Source: Methanolacinia petrolearia DSM 11571
GTDB lineage: Archaea; Halobacteriota; Methanomicrobia; Methanomicrobiales; Methanomicrobiaceae
Length of the DNA: 64,000 nucleotides
Direction of reading: 5' to 3'
Assembly (NCBI RefSeq): GCF_000147875.1
Contig: NC_014507.1
Coordinates: forward strand, 1,302,001 to 1,366,000
In this document: positions 1 through 8,953 of the stretch, one piece after another
Layout: each line of letters begins with the position of its first letter
How positions within the stretch are numbered: the first letter of the stretch is position 1
Position numbers and translations under genes: made by a program
The notes under the pieces: model-generated
Databases searched by the model: none
Told to the model about the DNA's origin: nothing
Seen by the model: the letters and a program-made list of their open reading frames with translations, nothing else

Positions 1-720
1 ATCCCCGGAGCTTCTGATGCAATCGGGTTTTTGAAAGATAGCAAAATCCCTTTCAGGTGCATCTCGAACACCACGAGAAAATCAAAGAAATCTATCTCTG
101 AAAAACTGGGAAGTTATGGCTTTGATATTCCGGTGGAGCATATATTTACTCCGGCCTCTGTCGTTGTTTCGATATTGAAGGAAAACAATGTGAAGAATTG
201 TTTTTTGCTTACATGGGGTGATGTACGGCAGGATATCCTGAAAGAAGGTATAACAGAGAGTATACCTGATGCCGGTGCGGTTATTGTTGGAGACGCGGGT
301 GATAATTTTGATTACTCCTCCATGAATCAGGCATTCAGGCTGATTAATGAAGGTGCTGAATTTTATGCCCTTGAAAAAGACAGGTACTGGATGGACAGTG
401 ACGGTCTGTCATTATCCGCAGGTCCGTTTGTCCTCGGGCTTGAATACGCCACAGGCAGATCTGCCATTCTTGTAGGGAAACCCTCCCCCTCGTTCTTCAC
501 AAAGGCTCTTGAGTCCATGAACGTCACGGCCTCTGGGGCGATCATGGTTGGTGACGATATCAACAGCGATGTGGGCGGGGCTCAGAATATCGGTGTCAGG
601 GGTATGCTTGTCAGAACCGGGAAGTTCAGCGAGGAAAGGCTGAAAAAATCAGAAATTATCCCTTACAGGATTATCGATTCAATTGGTGTTCTCCCGGAGA
701 TTATCGGGAACAGTAATTAA
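1..720 (+). CDS. HAD-superfamily hydrolase, class IIA type (5' truncated by window edge)
   Basis: The reading frame is open from base 1, so the true start and the nucleophile motif (DxDGT) lie outside the window. What remains shows HAD motif II (SNTTRKS near base 67), the motif III lysine in GKPSPSFF (near 475) and motif IV acidic residues in VGDDINSD (near 550). The cap and motif order match the NagD/HDHD2-like class IIA phosphatases, which act on phosphoesters; the substrate cannot be told from sequence. Its stop overlaps the 3' end of the convergent amidotransferase gene by 20 bp, so the two transcripts must overlap. Confidence 0.85.
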   Translation: MPGASDAIGFLKDSKIPFRCISNTTRKSKKSISEKLGSYGFDIPVEHIFTPASVVVSILKENNVKNCFLLTWGDVRQDILKEGITESIPDAGAVIVGDAGDNFDYSSMNQAFRLINEGAEFYALEKDRYWMDSDGLSLSAGPFVLGLEYATGRSAILVGKPSPSFFTKALESMNVTASGAIMVGDDINSDVGGAQNIGVRGMLVRTGKFSEERLKKSEIIPYRIIDSIGVLPEIIGNSN

Positions 721-1261
721 TGAAATTCCTGACGACCCATTCATTTCTTACCTCTGGATGAAAGAGAACTCCCCACACCGGCATGACAGAATGACGCACG
801 GCCTCCTGGCCTTTGTCCGATTCTGCAAGCACTATGAAATTTTCACCGGGAACCATTCTCATCCCGTGAAGTTTATAGGCCTGAATCGTTCTTTGCTCTC
901 CCAGAACTTCATCTTCTTTAATTATTCTTATCCCGTTCATGCCGGTTTCATATGACTCCGCAAGTTTTGCTCCGTATGCAAGTGCAACGGCCTGCATTCC
1001 CGCACAAATTCCCAGGACCGGCAGTTTGGTCTCCTTAATAATACTAAAAAGATGTTCATTTTTCCTGAATTCATTATCATTTAAAGCTGTCCCGCAAAGT
1101 ATTATCCCGTTGAATTTTTCCTGAAATTTAAGATCTTTTGAGAGATGGTGGACGATCCTGAACTGCTCTCCCGATGACTTTACAATATCTACAATAGGAT
1201 CGACGAATTCAGGTTTCGATAATGAATCCTCCTTCCAGCAGAGATCGATTATCAGTATCAT
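701..1261 (-). CDS. Class I glutamine amidotransferase
   Basis: A 186-residue single-domain class I glutaminase. The nucleophile is Cys86 in GICAGMQ, and the His-Glu pair is His168/Glu170 in LFHPE, so the triad is complete. It resembles the GuaA amidotransferase subunit of archaea, which delivers ammonia to a separate synthetase. Its start overlaps the stop of the upstream dph6-like gene by 4 bp (ATGA), which implies translational coupling. The partner could therefore be the diphthine-ammonia ligase rather than GMP synthase. That assignment is inference; the glutaminase fold is well supported. Confidence 0.8.
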   Translation of the reverse strand: MILIIDLCWKEDSLSKPEFVDPIVDIVKSSGEQFRIVHHLSKDLKFQEKFNGIILCGTALNDNEFRKNEHLFSIIKETKLPVLGICAGMQAVALAYGAKLAESYETGMNGIRIIKEDEVLGEQRTIQAYKLHGMRMVPGENFIVLAESDKGQEAVRHSVMPVWGVLFHPEVRNEWVVRNFINYCSR

Positions 1262-1938
1262 TTATCCTCCAGGTGAGCTTTCTTTATGATAAAGCGCCCG
1301 TTGTAATTTCTGCAGAATGATTCTGATTCGTCAATAACTATTCGCTTGGAAAAGAACGGGGCATCAAGGACAAACGATTCATATTCTCCGCCTTCGCCCG
1401 AGAGAGTAATCGCATATTTTTCAGAGAGGATCTTTAATTCGTCTATCATTTCCCTGTCGATCTCTCTTCCCAGCCATCTTTCATCGAACGGATACGAAAA
1501 AACCCCTGCGATGATGACATTAAACCCGGAAGATGTGATCTTCTGCATGTACTCTTCCTGGTTTGTATACCAGAGGGGTGAGAAGCAGCAGATATCGAGA
1601 TCGTGGCAGATCCGCTGTATCCTTGCAGCCTGGTATACGGACATGACCGCCCCGGTGACAATTCCTCCGATGCCGAATCTGTCAACAGCTTCTTCGATCC
1701 CTCTCTTCAGGTCCTCCAGTTCGACCTCTTCTTCTCCCGGGGTATCGATCAGTATCTGCGGGATGCCTGCGGCCTCTGCCTGAAGGGTTGAAAGATTCAC
1801 ATTCGGCGTATGAAACATGTAGCTGTGATCGTTTTCCGAGATAATCGAGATCAGGCATGCGACCTCCTCGTGCTGCATCGCCATATAACAGGCAAACGCC
1901 GAATCCTTCCCTCCGGAGAACAGAACGCCGAGTTTCAT
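1258..1938 (-). CDS. dph6: Diphthine--ammonia ligase (Dph6, MJ0570-type)
   Basis: A PP-loop ATPase: the N-terminus carries FSGGKDS at residues 7-13, the ATP pyrophosphatase signature of the MJ0570/Dph6 family. Length (226 aa) is that of the single-domain archaeal form. In the diphthamide pathway Dph6 amidates diphthine on elongation factor 2 using ATP and ammonium. A conserved C-terminal stretch around SGEGGEYESFV is typical of this family. It sits 3 bp from acetolactate decarboxylase upstream and overlaps a glutaminase downstream, so all three are probably co-transcribed. Confidence 0.85.
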   Translation of the reverse strand: MKLGVLFSGGKDSAFACYMAMQHEEVACLISIISENDHSYMFHTPNVNLSTLQAEAAGIPQILIDTPGEEEVELEDLKRGIEEAVDRFGIGGIVTGAVMSVYQAARIQRICHDLDICCFSPLWYTNQEEYMQKITSSGFNVIIAGVFSYPFDERWLGREIDREMIDELKILSEKYAITLSGEGGEYESFVLDAPFFSKRIVIDESESFCRNYNGRFIIKKAHLEDK

Positions 1939-1941
1939 GGT

Positions 1942-2691
1942 TTATTCATCTTTTGCCCACGGGTTCATCATTGTGTATGAGTCTTCCGAATCAATTGCTA
2001 TTGTTCCCGATTCCATCGTGAGATCAAGGAGATGACCACCATAATTCCTGTCTTCGCTTATGAAATGCAGGTGAAATCCTTCCGCATTAACTCCGGTCAT
2101 GTATTCGGGATGATAAAAGCCTATAGCAGTCCCTTTGACATTTGAATTTGGAAATGTCGTCTGTTCATCAGAGATTACTTCTTCAAGCGGTCTGTAAGGA
2201 TAATCCTGTGCAGGAACACTTCTTGTCAGGGTCTCGCTGAACAGACCGTCGAGCCTGATGGTGCTGATCGTAGCATCCGAGGGCAGTATTTCACTGATGT
2301 AGTCCTTGATCTCCGAATAATTCATGGGATGATCTATCTTCACAACCAAATCGGGATTGAAATATGTTATCTCTGCGAAAGGAGTTGTCATTTCGCCGGT
2401 GACGGCGTGTACTGTTCCGTCGTTTGCAACGCGATAGGCGAATCCGTCGATAAGTATCATCTCGCCGTCAAGTTTGTCGAAGGTTCCTAGTCCTGTATCA
2501 CCATGTTCCAGGATCTCTGCATATGATATCGTTCCGTTGTAATTTCCTTTGGATAGCCATTCAAAAGGAGCCGACTGGTATACTGTGTCGGTGATCTCCG
2601 TTTCAGCAGGCATTACAGATGCTAATGCCGCATATACGAAAAATACTATCGCGATTGCGGCTCCAAAACCCAGAAGATGCTCTTTTCTCAT
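1942..2691 (-). CDS. budA: Alpha-acetolactate decarboxylase with N-terminal membrane signal
   Basis: Acetolactate decarboxylase converts alpha-acetolactate to acetoin. The family zinc ligands are present as His207, His209 and His220 (GFHLHF...GGH), with the 2/11 spacing seen in the Bacillus enzyme. Residues 8-26 form one hydrophobic segment, so the enzyme appears exported or membrane-anchored, whereas acetolactate is made in the cytoplasm by branched-chain amino acid synthesis. The length (249 aa) is otherwise normal for the family. It is probably first in the operon with dph6 and the amidotransferase. The enzyme call is firm; location and physiological role are inference. Confidence 0.85.
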   Translation of the reverse strand: MRKEHLLGFGAAIAIVFFVYAALASVMPAETEITDTVYQSAPFEWLSKGNYNGTISYAEILEHGDTGLGTFDKLDGEMILIDGFAYRVANDGTVHAVTGEMTTPFAEITYFNPDLVVKIDHPMNYSEIKDYISEILPSDATISTIRLDGLFSETLTRSVPAQDYPYRPLEEVISDEQTTFPNSNVKGTAIGFYHPEYMTGVNAEGFHLHFISEDRNYGGHLLDLTMESGTIAIDSEDSYTMMNPWAKDE

Positions 2692-2721
2692 TTTTCACCC
2701 GAGAAGTAGTAACTGTTAATG

Positions 2722-4416
2722 TCAGCTCCTGTTCAGGAGATATGTCTTTCGTTTCTCTAGTTTCTTTCTGTCTTTCTCCGATTCGGTCTTTTGACCTGTC
2801 ACAGGATCATACCCGAGATAATACATGGCCGTCGATCTTGTCATCGGGGTGGGAGTGAAGATCTGGGACTGTGCACCTGAAAGCCCGAATCTTTTAAGGA
2901 ACTCCGAGGTTTCCAGTATTTCCTTCTCTCCTTCTCCCGGGTGACCTGTTATGAGATAAGGAGTGAGTATGCATTTCAGGCCGGATTTTTTCCGTATGCC
3001 TGTAAATCTTTTGTAAAAGCCTTCAAAAATTTTCGTGGACGGCTTATTCATAAGTTTGAGGACTTTATCGCTTCCTGATTCTGGTGCGATCTTCATCCTT
3101 CCCGAGATATATTTTCCGAGTATCGATTCGATGGCTGAATCATTGAGAATACATTGCTCGTACCTGATCCCTGAATTTATCTGTATCCGTTTGACGTTCC
3201 GTATTTTCAGGGCTTCGTCGAGTATCGACAGGTATTCCTTCGTTCCGGGAACAAGATTTTTACATCCTTCACCTGATTTGAGGCAGTCATGAGTTATGCA
3301 TCCACCGGAGGCACACTTCGATCCGTACATGTTGGCTGTCGGTCCGCCGATATCGGTTATGGTTCCTCTGAAGTTTTTCATTCCGGATATCGCTTTAATC
3401 TCTTTCAATATCGAGTCCCTGCTTCTTGATACGATCTCTTTCCCCTGGTGTGCGGATATTGCACAGAACGAGCAGTCCCCGAAACAGCCCCTGTGCGATG
3501 TAACCGACGTTTCGATCATATCGAAGGCAGGGATTCGCTGGTATTTCGGATGAGGCCTTCGTTCAAACCTGAGATCATAGATATAGTCAAGCTCTTCCTG
3601 TGTTGCTTGTCGTTTAGGCTGCTGGACATAATATCTTGTATCGTATTTCTGGATCAGGACATTCCGGTCGTCATTTTTTTCAAAGAGTCTCCATGCCTCT
3701 GCGAATTTATCCTTCGAATCTTCGACCTCTTTGAATGAAGGGAGTATAACGGCGTTTTCAACATTCTCATAATTGCCGGATTTCCTGCATATAATGGCTG
3801 TATTAGGAACCCGGATCATTTCCGGGGGGATCCCGTTTTCGAGATTTTGTACAGTTTCAAGAAGAGGATACTCCCCCATTCCGTAGATGAGGATGTCTGC
3901 CTTTGAATCGAGAAGTACGGTTCTCCGGATCTTATCTGACCAGAAATCATAATGAGCAATTCTCCTGAGGGATGCCTCGATTCCCCCGATTATTATCGGG
4001 ACGTCCCTGCATGCGGTTTTAATCTGGTTGCAGTATACTGCTACTGTCCGGTCAGGTCTGATCCTGTATTTTTTTCCTTCCCCTTTTTTGGAAAAATAAG
4101 GATTTCCGTCTTCACAGAACCGGTCTTCCTTTCGTGGGATCTTTTTTGCGGTATAGTTTATGACCATGGAGTCGGCCTGTCCTCCGGAGACAGCGAATGC
4201 TATCCTGGGGACACCCAGTTCGAGAAAACTCTCAGGGTTCTTCCAGTCCGGTTGCGAGAGGATTCCTACTTTATATCCTTGTTTTTCTAAGAATCTGCCG
4301 AGAATAGCCATTGCAAAAGAGGGATGATCAACATATGCGTCAGGAGTCACAATGACGACGTCGCACTGTTCGATCCCCTGTTTCTGCATCTCATGTCTGG
4401 AGGTCGGAAGAAACAT
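2722..4416 (-). CDS. YgiQ family radical SAM protein (UPF0313)
   Basis: A large radical SAM protein of the YgiQ family, whose substrate is unknown. The start is set at the ATG ending at 4416 (MFLPTSRHEM), giving 564 aa. A longer frame to 4500 adds a hydrophobic low-complexity tail and runs into the glutamate synthase gene, so it is unlikely. The N-terminal half contains the family's cobalamin-binding-like region (VTPDAYVDHPSF), and the [4Fe-4S] motif is C311-x3-C315-x2-C318 (GCFGDCSFC). A short gap of 76 bp separates it from the glutamate synthase gene upstream on the same strand. Confidence 0.88.
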   Translation of the reverse strand: MFLPTSRHEMQKQGIEQCDVVIVTPDAYVDHPSFAMAILGRFLEKQGYKVGILSQPDWKNPESFLELGVPRIAFAVSGGQADSMVINYTAKKIPRKEDRFCEDGNPYFSKKGEGKKYRIRPDRTVAVYCNQIKTACRDVPIIIGGIEASLRRIAHYDFWSDKIRRTVLLDSKADILIYGMGEYPLLETVQNLENGIPPEMIRVPNTAIICRKSGNYENVENAVILPSFKEVEDSKDKFAEAWRLFEKNDDRNVLIQKYDTRYYVQQPKRQATQEELDYIYDLRFERRPHPKYQRIPAFDMIETSVTSHRGCFGDCSFCAISAHQGKEIVSRSRDSILKEIKAISGMKNFRGTITDIGGPTANMYGSKCASGGCITHDCLKSGEGCKNLVPGTKEYLSILDEALKIRNVKRIQINSGIRYEQCILNDSAIESILGKYISGRMKIAPESGSDKVLKLMNKPSTKIFEGFYKRFTGIRKKSGLKCILTPYLITGHPGEGEKEILETSEFLKRFGLSGAQSQIFTPTPMTRSTAMYYLGYDPVTGQKTESEKDRKKLEKRKTYLLNRS

Positions 4417-4492
4417 AATAAAATTGCCTGAACTGCTGTTAGAAGATTGTATTAAAAGAAGAAAAATGTTAAGAAAGATTAAGTATGGGGGA

Positions 4493-6085
4493 TTATTCAA
4501 GGAGAATATCGAGAGCTTCGTCCTTGTATGATTCCATAACGTATGGTATTCCAGATACTTCCGAAGCTTCGGGTGTTAATGCCATAAGATCGTTTCTGGA
4601 AATTGAATTCAGGCTGAAGTTGCGGCTTCCTGCCATGATCTGCTGCATGCCGGTTCTGAAGCGCTGTGCATAGGTGTATATTCCGACTGCTCCGAGAGGG
4701 ATCTCGTCGATTCTTCCGTCGTATTTTTCCTTGAGCTCCTGGTAAGAGACGAAGATCTCTTCGATCTTTGTGCCGTACTTGGAAACAGTCTTCGGGAGTT
4801 CATCTTTCTCAAGCCATTTCCCGATATTCTTCCCGACCATTCCGGGGATCATGAGTGCACGGCCCATGCAGACTGCCTTGAAGTACGGTGCACCCATGCA
4901 GAGGGCCTTGAAAGCGTTTGCCTCGTCTGCAAATCCGCCGGCTATGGCGAGGTCCGGTACGCGGTATCCCTTCTTTTCGAGTTTGGTTGCGAATTCATAA
5001 GCAAGCGACTGGAGGTAGAATGTCGGAATACCCCATTCGTTCATCATAGGCCATGGGCTCATTCCCGTTCCGCCCGGTGCGCCGTCGATCGTGAGGAGAT
5101 CGATCTTTGCCTCTGATGAAAAGCGGATTGCCATTGCAAGTTCCTTCATCGAATATGCGCCGGTCTTGAGAGTAATTCTCTTGAAACCGATATCGCGGAG
5201 GCGGTCGACTTCTTCGAGGAATCCTTCTTTTGTTACGAATCCAAGGCGGGAGTGGCGCTCAAACTCTTTGATTGCCCCATCCTCAAAGGCCTTCTGGATA
5301 TCGTGGCGTGTCGGGTCGGGAAGAACTATATATCCACGCTCTTTGAGTTCAGTTGCTCTTGATAGTGAACGGACCTTGATCTCGCCGCCGATGCACTTTG
5401 CTCCCTGTCCCCACTTGAGTTCAAGAGTTTCAAGGTTGTGCTTGCTAGAGACATATTCGGCGGTTCCGAGCCTGGTGTCCTCGACGTTCATCTGGACAAG
5501 GATCTCTCCGTAACCTTCGTGGAATTTCTTGTAGGTCTCGATTCTCCTGTCCATTTCGGGTGATTCAATAACCTTGCCCTTGTTGTCACGTTTAAGATCA
5601 GGGTCAACACCGCATACGTTTTCACCGCATACGAGTGTAATTCCCGATATTGCGGCGCCTACTGCAAAGTGCTCCCAGTTTATGCGGGCAATATCGGTCG
5701 ATCCGAGTGCACCCGTAAAGATCGGGACTCTCATCGGTACTTTGATGTCCCATCCGTATTCGGTTTCAGTGTTGACATCTTCAAAAACTGCAGTGTCAGG
5801 ATCTGCACTGACTCCTTCCGGCAGCCCGTGGGCACCCACTGCATATCCGTGTATGTTAAGATGTGAATAATCGATTGGGTAGTCTTTATCCGCTCCTGCG
5901 GTTACTTCGCCGAAGGGTCCCGGGTACAGTACCTCACGACCCCTGAAAGAGGACAGCCAGATGTCACAGTTGCCTTTGCATCCGTCAACACATCTCGAGC
6001 ACATGCCCGACATAGGTACAACATTTCTTGAACGGTTCGATGTGTGTACAGCTTCATTTGAATTCGGTGTCTTTAGATTCGCCAT
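4493..6085 (-). CDS. FMN-binding glutamate synthase family protein (archaeal GltB central domain)
   Basis: A 530-residue stand-alone synthase domain of archaeal glutamate synthase, lacking the glutaminase domain of the bacterial large subunit. An N-terminal cysteine group (CSRCVDGCKGNC) is followed by the FMN-binding TIM barrel, with GGTGMSP and AIAGGFADEANAFKAL as recognisable barrel motifs. It would transfer ammonia to 2-oxoglutarate together with separate glutaminase and ferredoxin-like subunits, none of which is adjacent here. The 250 bp upstream holds an AT-rich stretch suitable for a promoter. Confidence 0.88.
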   Translation of the reverse strand: MANLKTPNSNEAVHTSNRSRNVVPMSGMCSRCVDGCKGNCDIWLSSFRGREVLYPGPFGEVTAGADKDYPIDYSHLNIHGYAVGAHGLPEGVSADPDTAVFEDVNTETEYGWDIKVPMRVPIFTGALGSTDIARINWEHFAVGAAISGITLVCGENVCGVDPDLKRDNKGKVIESPEMDRRIETYKKFHEGYGEILVQMNVEDTRLGTAEYVSSKHNLETLELKWGQGAKCIGGEIKVRSLSRATELKERGYIVLPDPTRHDIQKAFEDGAIKEFERHSRLGFVTKEGFLEEVDRLRDIGFKRITLKTGAYSMKELAMAIRFSSEAKIDLLTIDGAPGGTGMSPWPMMNEWGIPTFYLQSLAYEFATKLEKKGYRVPDLAIAGGFADEANAFKALCMGAPYFKAVCMGRALMIPGMVGKNIGKWLEKDELPKTVSKYGTKIEEIFVSYQELKEKYDGRIDEIPLGAVGIYTYAQRFRTGMQQIMAGSRNFSLNSISRNDLMALTPEASEVSGIPYVMESYKDEALDILLE

Positions 6086-6339
6086 AGTTTACCTCTGGAT
6101 TTTCGTATAGCAGGAATATAACCTCTGAATTACAACTAAACCTGCGATAAGTATACCTTAAACTTTCAGGATTTCAAGTTTTCCCTGAAAAAAGCATGTT
6201 TTAGCATGCACCATCACTCATGCTTTACACGAGTGCATACAAACATCTTCTTTCTGACGCTTATAATATTTTCTATATAGTTTATTGTAATGTAAAAATT
6301 GCAAAATATATTTCTATAGTTGGTGGGAAAACAAAAAAA

Positions 6340-6990
6340 TTAGTAGAATTTAATTCCTACGTCTTTCATATTGTTGTATTTCGCGATATTAAGTATCAGT
6401 GGGGTGATGCTCTCGATGATAGAAGAAGACTCAAGAGGGCCTGCATCATATGCGGTAAGTTCCGATACTTCTTCTACAAGGCCCATAACGATCTTCTTTG
6501 ATGCAAGATCATCGCCGCATACTGCGACTGAATAATCCAGAACTTCATCGAGTTTCTTCCATTTTTGTGCAGATATATTGTTGAACGCTCCTACGATCTT
6601 TGCACTCTCAGGAAGCATTTTTTTAATTGCAAGTGCCGCCGAGCCTTCCTCCGGTGGGTCATAGTAGAAATGATCTGTTTTTCCAATCGGGTTAACCGGA
6701 GTGACTACTATCTTATCTTCAAATCCTGTCAGGGATTTTATCGTTGATTCAAGGTGCCTGTAATTGACGGATATGACAACGATATCGCCCATGTCGACAG
6801 CATCCTGGTTGGTTACTCCCTGGCAGTGGGCGCTTATACCCTTTTCCGAAAGGGCTTTGATCATGCATTCGCTTGTCTCGCACGCCTTGTCCTTGTCGCG
6901 TGAGCCGATGTAGATCTCATGATTCTGCGAAAGGCGATGCGCAAGACCCTCACCAATGTCGCCCGTACCTCCGATAATGCCAATCTTCAT
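6340..6990 (-). CDS. npdG: F420H2:NADP+ oxidoreductase (NADPH-dependent F420 reductase)
   Basis: A 216-aa enzyme that moves hydride between reduced coenzyme F420 and NADP+ in the cytoplasm, feeding NADPH to biosynthesis or, in alcohol-using methanogens, recycling cofactor. The Rossmann start GIIGGTGDIGEG binds NADP, and a serine/arginine pair (GSRDKDKA) fits preference for the 2'-phosphate. Central TPVNPIG and GAFNNISAQ match the Fno/NpdG family and size. The gene appears monocistronic, with AT-rich spacers on both sides. Confidence 0.9.
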   Translation of the reverse strand: MKIGIIGGTGDIGEGLAHRLSQNHEIYIGSRDKDKACETSECMIKALSEKGISAHCQGVTNQDAVDMGDIVVISVNYRHLESTIKSLTGFEDKIVVTPVNPIGKTDHFYYDPPEEGSAALAIKKMLPESAKIVGAFNNISAQKWKKLDEVLDYSVAVCGDDLASKKIVMGLVEEVSELTAYDAGPLESSSIIESITPLILNIAKYNNMKDVGIKFY

Positions 6991-7110
6991 GATAATACCT
7001 GAATATGGTTGTATTTGAGAATATGATAATATTTCTCTATTTAACCGGGAACAGTGATTGTTATCGGAGTTTGGCGAAAAAATCCCTGTGAAATTCTGAG
7101 ATGAAAAAAA

Positions 7111-8004
7111 TTAATTATCGATTTGTTTAAGAATATTTTCCATTACTTCATCGACATGCTGCCATGTGACTTTGTTCTGTTCGCTCCCGTCTCTTTTGAG
7201 AATAAACGGCTTCCCTTCGTCACCTGCGATCCTCATATCAGGATCGATCGGGATGCTCCCGAGGTATGGAACGTTGAGCTCTTTTGCAGCTTTTTCTCCG
7301 CCGCCTCTTCCGAAGAGATCGATTACATCGCCGCAGTGGGGGCAGACCAGTCCGCTCATATTCTCGATTATTCCGAGAACCTTCAGTCCGAGTTTTTCAA
7401 TGAACTTGACGGACTTTGACGAGTCGAGAATTGCGACATCCTGTGGTGTTGTCACTATAACGGCACCTGCAATATTCGGGGCAAGCTGGGCGACTGAAAG
7501 TGCTTCATCCCCGGTTCCCGGGGGAAGGTCCACTACCAGATAGTCAAGTTCTCCCCAGTTGACATCTTCAAGAAACTGCTTTATGGCAGTATTCTTCATA
7601 GCGCCCCTCCAGACGACCGGGCTTGATGTATCGGGCAGGAGGAATGCCATCGAAACTACACCCAGCTTCCCTGAAACTTTCACCGGTTCTATGGTCTTTC
7701 CGTCGTATGATCCGAGCTTCTGGTCCTCGATTCCGAGCATTTTCGGGATATTGGGGCCATGAATATCCAAGTCGGCAAGGCCGGTGTTGTATCCCTTGTT
7801 CGAAAGCGCCATCGCAAGATTCGTTGCTACAGTACTCTTTCCGACTCCTCCCTTCCCGCTCAGGACAAGAATAACGTTCTTTACGTTCATCTGGACTTTG
7901 GACTGAATTCCTGAAGCCGCTTTCTGGGGATCATTGCAGTTTGCTGCAGAAGGACATGATGAACACTGTCCGTCGCATGATGACTCTTCTTTATTCTCTG
8001 TCAT
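7111..8004 (-). CDS. Mrp/NBP35 family Fe-S cluster carrier ATPase
   Basis: A P-loop ATPase of the ApbC/NBP35/Mrp family that carries and transfers [4Fe-4S] clusters. The deviant Walker A GKGGVGKS and the C-terminal cluster ligands CPHC (LVCPHCGD) are present. The N-terminus has a further cysteine group (CDGQCSSCPSAANC), as in methanogen NBP35-like forms. The start is the ATG ending at 8004, because a GGAG ribosome site lies 8 bases upstream; the frame extending to 8085 lacks one and adds an unrelated tail. Confidence 0.92.
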   Translation of the reverse strand: MTENKEESSCDGQCSSCPSAANCNDPQKAASGIQSKVQMNVKNVILVLSGKGGVGKSTVATNLAMALSNKGYNTGLADLDIHGPNIPKMLGIEDQKLGSYDGKTIEPVKVSGKLGVVSMAFLLPDTSSPVVWRGAMKNTAIKQFLEDVNWGELDYLVVDLPPGTGDEALSVAQLAPNIAGAVIVTTPQDVAILDSSKSVKFIEKLGLKVLGIIENMSGLVCPHCGDVIDLFGRGGGEKAAKELNVPYLGSIPIDPDMRIAGDEGKPFILKRDGSEQNKVTWQHVDEVMENILKQIDN

Positions 8005-8252
8005 TATATTTCCACTCCATATGTCAGAATAATGAATGTTTTTATTCAGAATCCATAAAGCTATCAATTTTGCCAGATGTTTCAATTATTTTTGAATTTA
8101 CGGCAGAATAATATTTTGTATTTATTTCACTCACGTTTCATGCAATTTCTGTTGTTCAAAGGATCAAAATTAAAGGAAATCACACTTTTTACAGTGATGT
8201 AATTTGTATTTTATAATTTTAGAATTGCAGGTATTTTTAATTTAAAGAGGTT

Positions 8253-8582
8253 CTATTTCGGCTTTCTGGTAATCTGGTTAACTTTCTGGACGCACCGGCA
8301 TATATCACAAATTGTAACTGAACCTTCGCCTGTTATCACTCCGTCAGCCCACGACTCGATAATGTCATCTAAGTCCATACTAATATAGATCTCTCCGGAC
8401 CCGCGCTTTCTGCTCATGTACTGGGACACTGCTGCCCTGGATATGCCCATCCATTTTGCCACCTTTGCCTGGGATATGCCTTTTTCTTCGACGAGGCGGC
8501 AGACAAGTTCTGCACGGAGTTGCGGAAGATAATTTCTAACCACCTCGTCACAGGTCATTATATCACATGGGGGCAGGTTCAT
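8253..8582 (-). CDS. XRE-type helix-turn-helix regulator with C-terminal cysteine cluster
   Basis: A 109-aa archaeal regulator (COG2522-like). Residues about 35-58 form a helix-turn-helix (KGISQAKVAKWMGISRAAV), followed by a region ending in CDICRC near residue 92, which could bind a metal or Fe-S cluster or sense redox. Two further cysteines lie near the N-terminus. The start overlaps the stop of the upstream winged-helix gene by 4 bp, so the two regulators are made together. The ligand and targets are unknown. Confidence 0.8.
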   Translation of the reverse strand: MNLPPCDIMTCDEVVRNYLPQLRAELVCRLVEEKGISQAKVAKWMGISRAAVSQYMSRKRGSGEIYISMDLDDIIESWADGVITGEGSVTICDICRCVQKVNQITRKPK

Positions 8583-8848
8583 ACCGTAGCCACATCCGGA
8601 GAATCTCCAAGTTCTGGCACTTCTTTCTTCTGGTAAAGAACCTGCCTTGCGTCACGGAAGTTGAACTTCTCGATGATAAGGCCCTTCTCCTTTAAGCGCT
8701 TCAATGCATAGCGTATAGTACGGGGTGCTATGTCGGCTTCGTTTGTCATGTCCTTAAACGTTCGCGGCTTTCCGTCATCAAGGAGTCTCATCAGGATCCT
8801 TGCGGAAGGCGGAAGCCCTGTTTTGTTCACAGCGTTAACAACTACCAT
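8579..8848 (-). CDS. Winged helix-turn-helix transcriptional regulator
   Basis: An 89-aa winged helix protein: the recognition region APRTIRYALKRLKEKGLI at about residues 40-57 is typical of MarR/ArsR-like archaeal regulators. It is the first gene of a two-regulator operon. An inverted repeat is centred on its own start codon and a TATA-like box lies about 30 bp upstream, so it is probably autoregulated and leaderless or nearly so. No effector-binding domain is visible; the family is broad and the target is unknown. Confidence 0.8.
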   Translation of the reverse strand: MVVVNAVNKTGLPPSARILMRLLDDGKPRTFKDMTNEADIAPRTIRYALKRLKEKGLIIEKFNFRDARQVLYQKKEVPELGDSPDVATV

Positions 8849-8880
8849 GATACATAGTTAACGCTGTTAACATATATAAT
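8829..8880 (-). promoter_or_regulatory. Promoter and palindromic operator of the HTH-wHTH operon
   Basis: Perfect 11-bp inverted arms ACAGCGTTAAC (8829-8839) and GTTAACGCTGT (8857-8867) are centred exactly on the start codon at 8848. A third GTTAAC overlaps at 8866-8871, so three copies of this self-complementary hexamer are clustered. On the minus strand a TATA-like ATTATATATG (8871-8880) lies just upstream. A protein bound here would block both transcription initiation and the start codon. Confidence 0.65.
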
Positions 8881-8953
8881 TTTCGTAGATCCGGGAAGTT
8901 ATTAAATTAATCAAATTAACAAATTCAAAAAAATAACCACGAATTTCTAATTA

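Noticed and set aside
4417-4500. N-terminal extension of YgiQ
   Set aside because: Hydrophobic low-complexity residues not seen in the family, and overlap with the upstream glutamate synthase gene.
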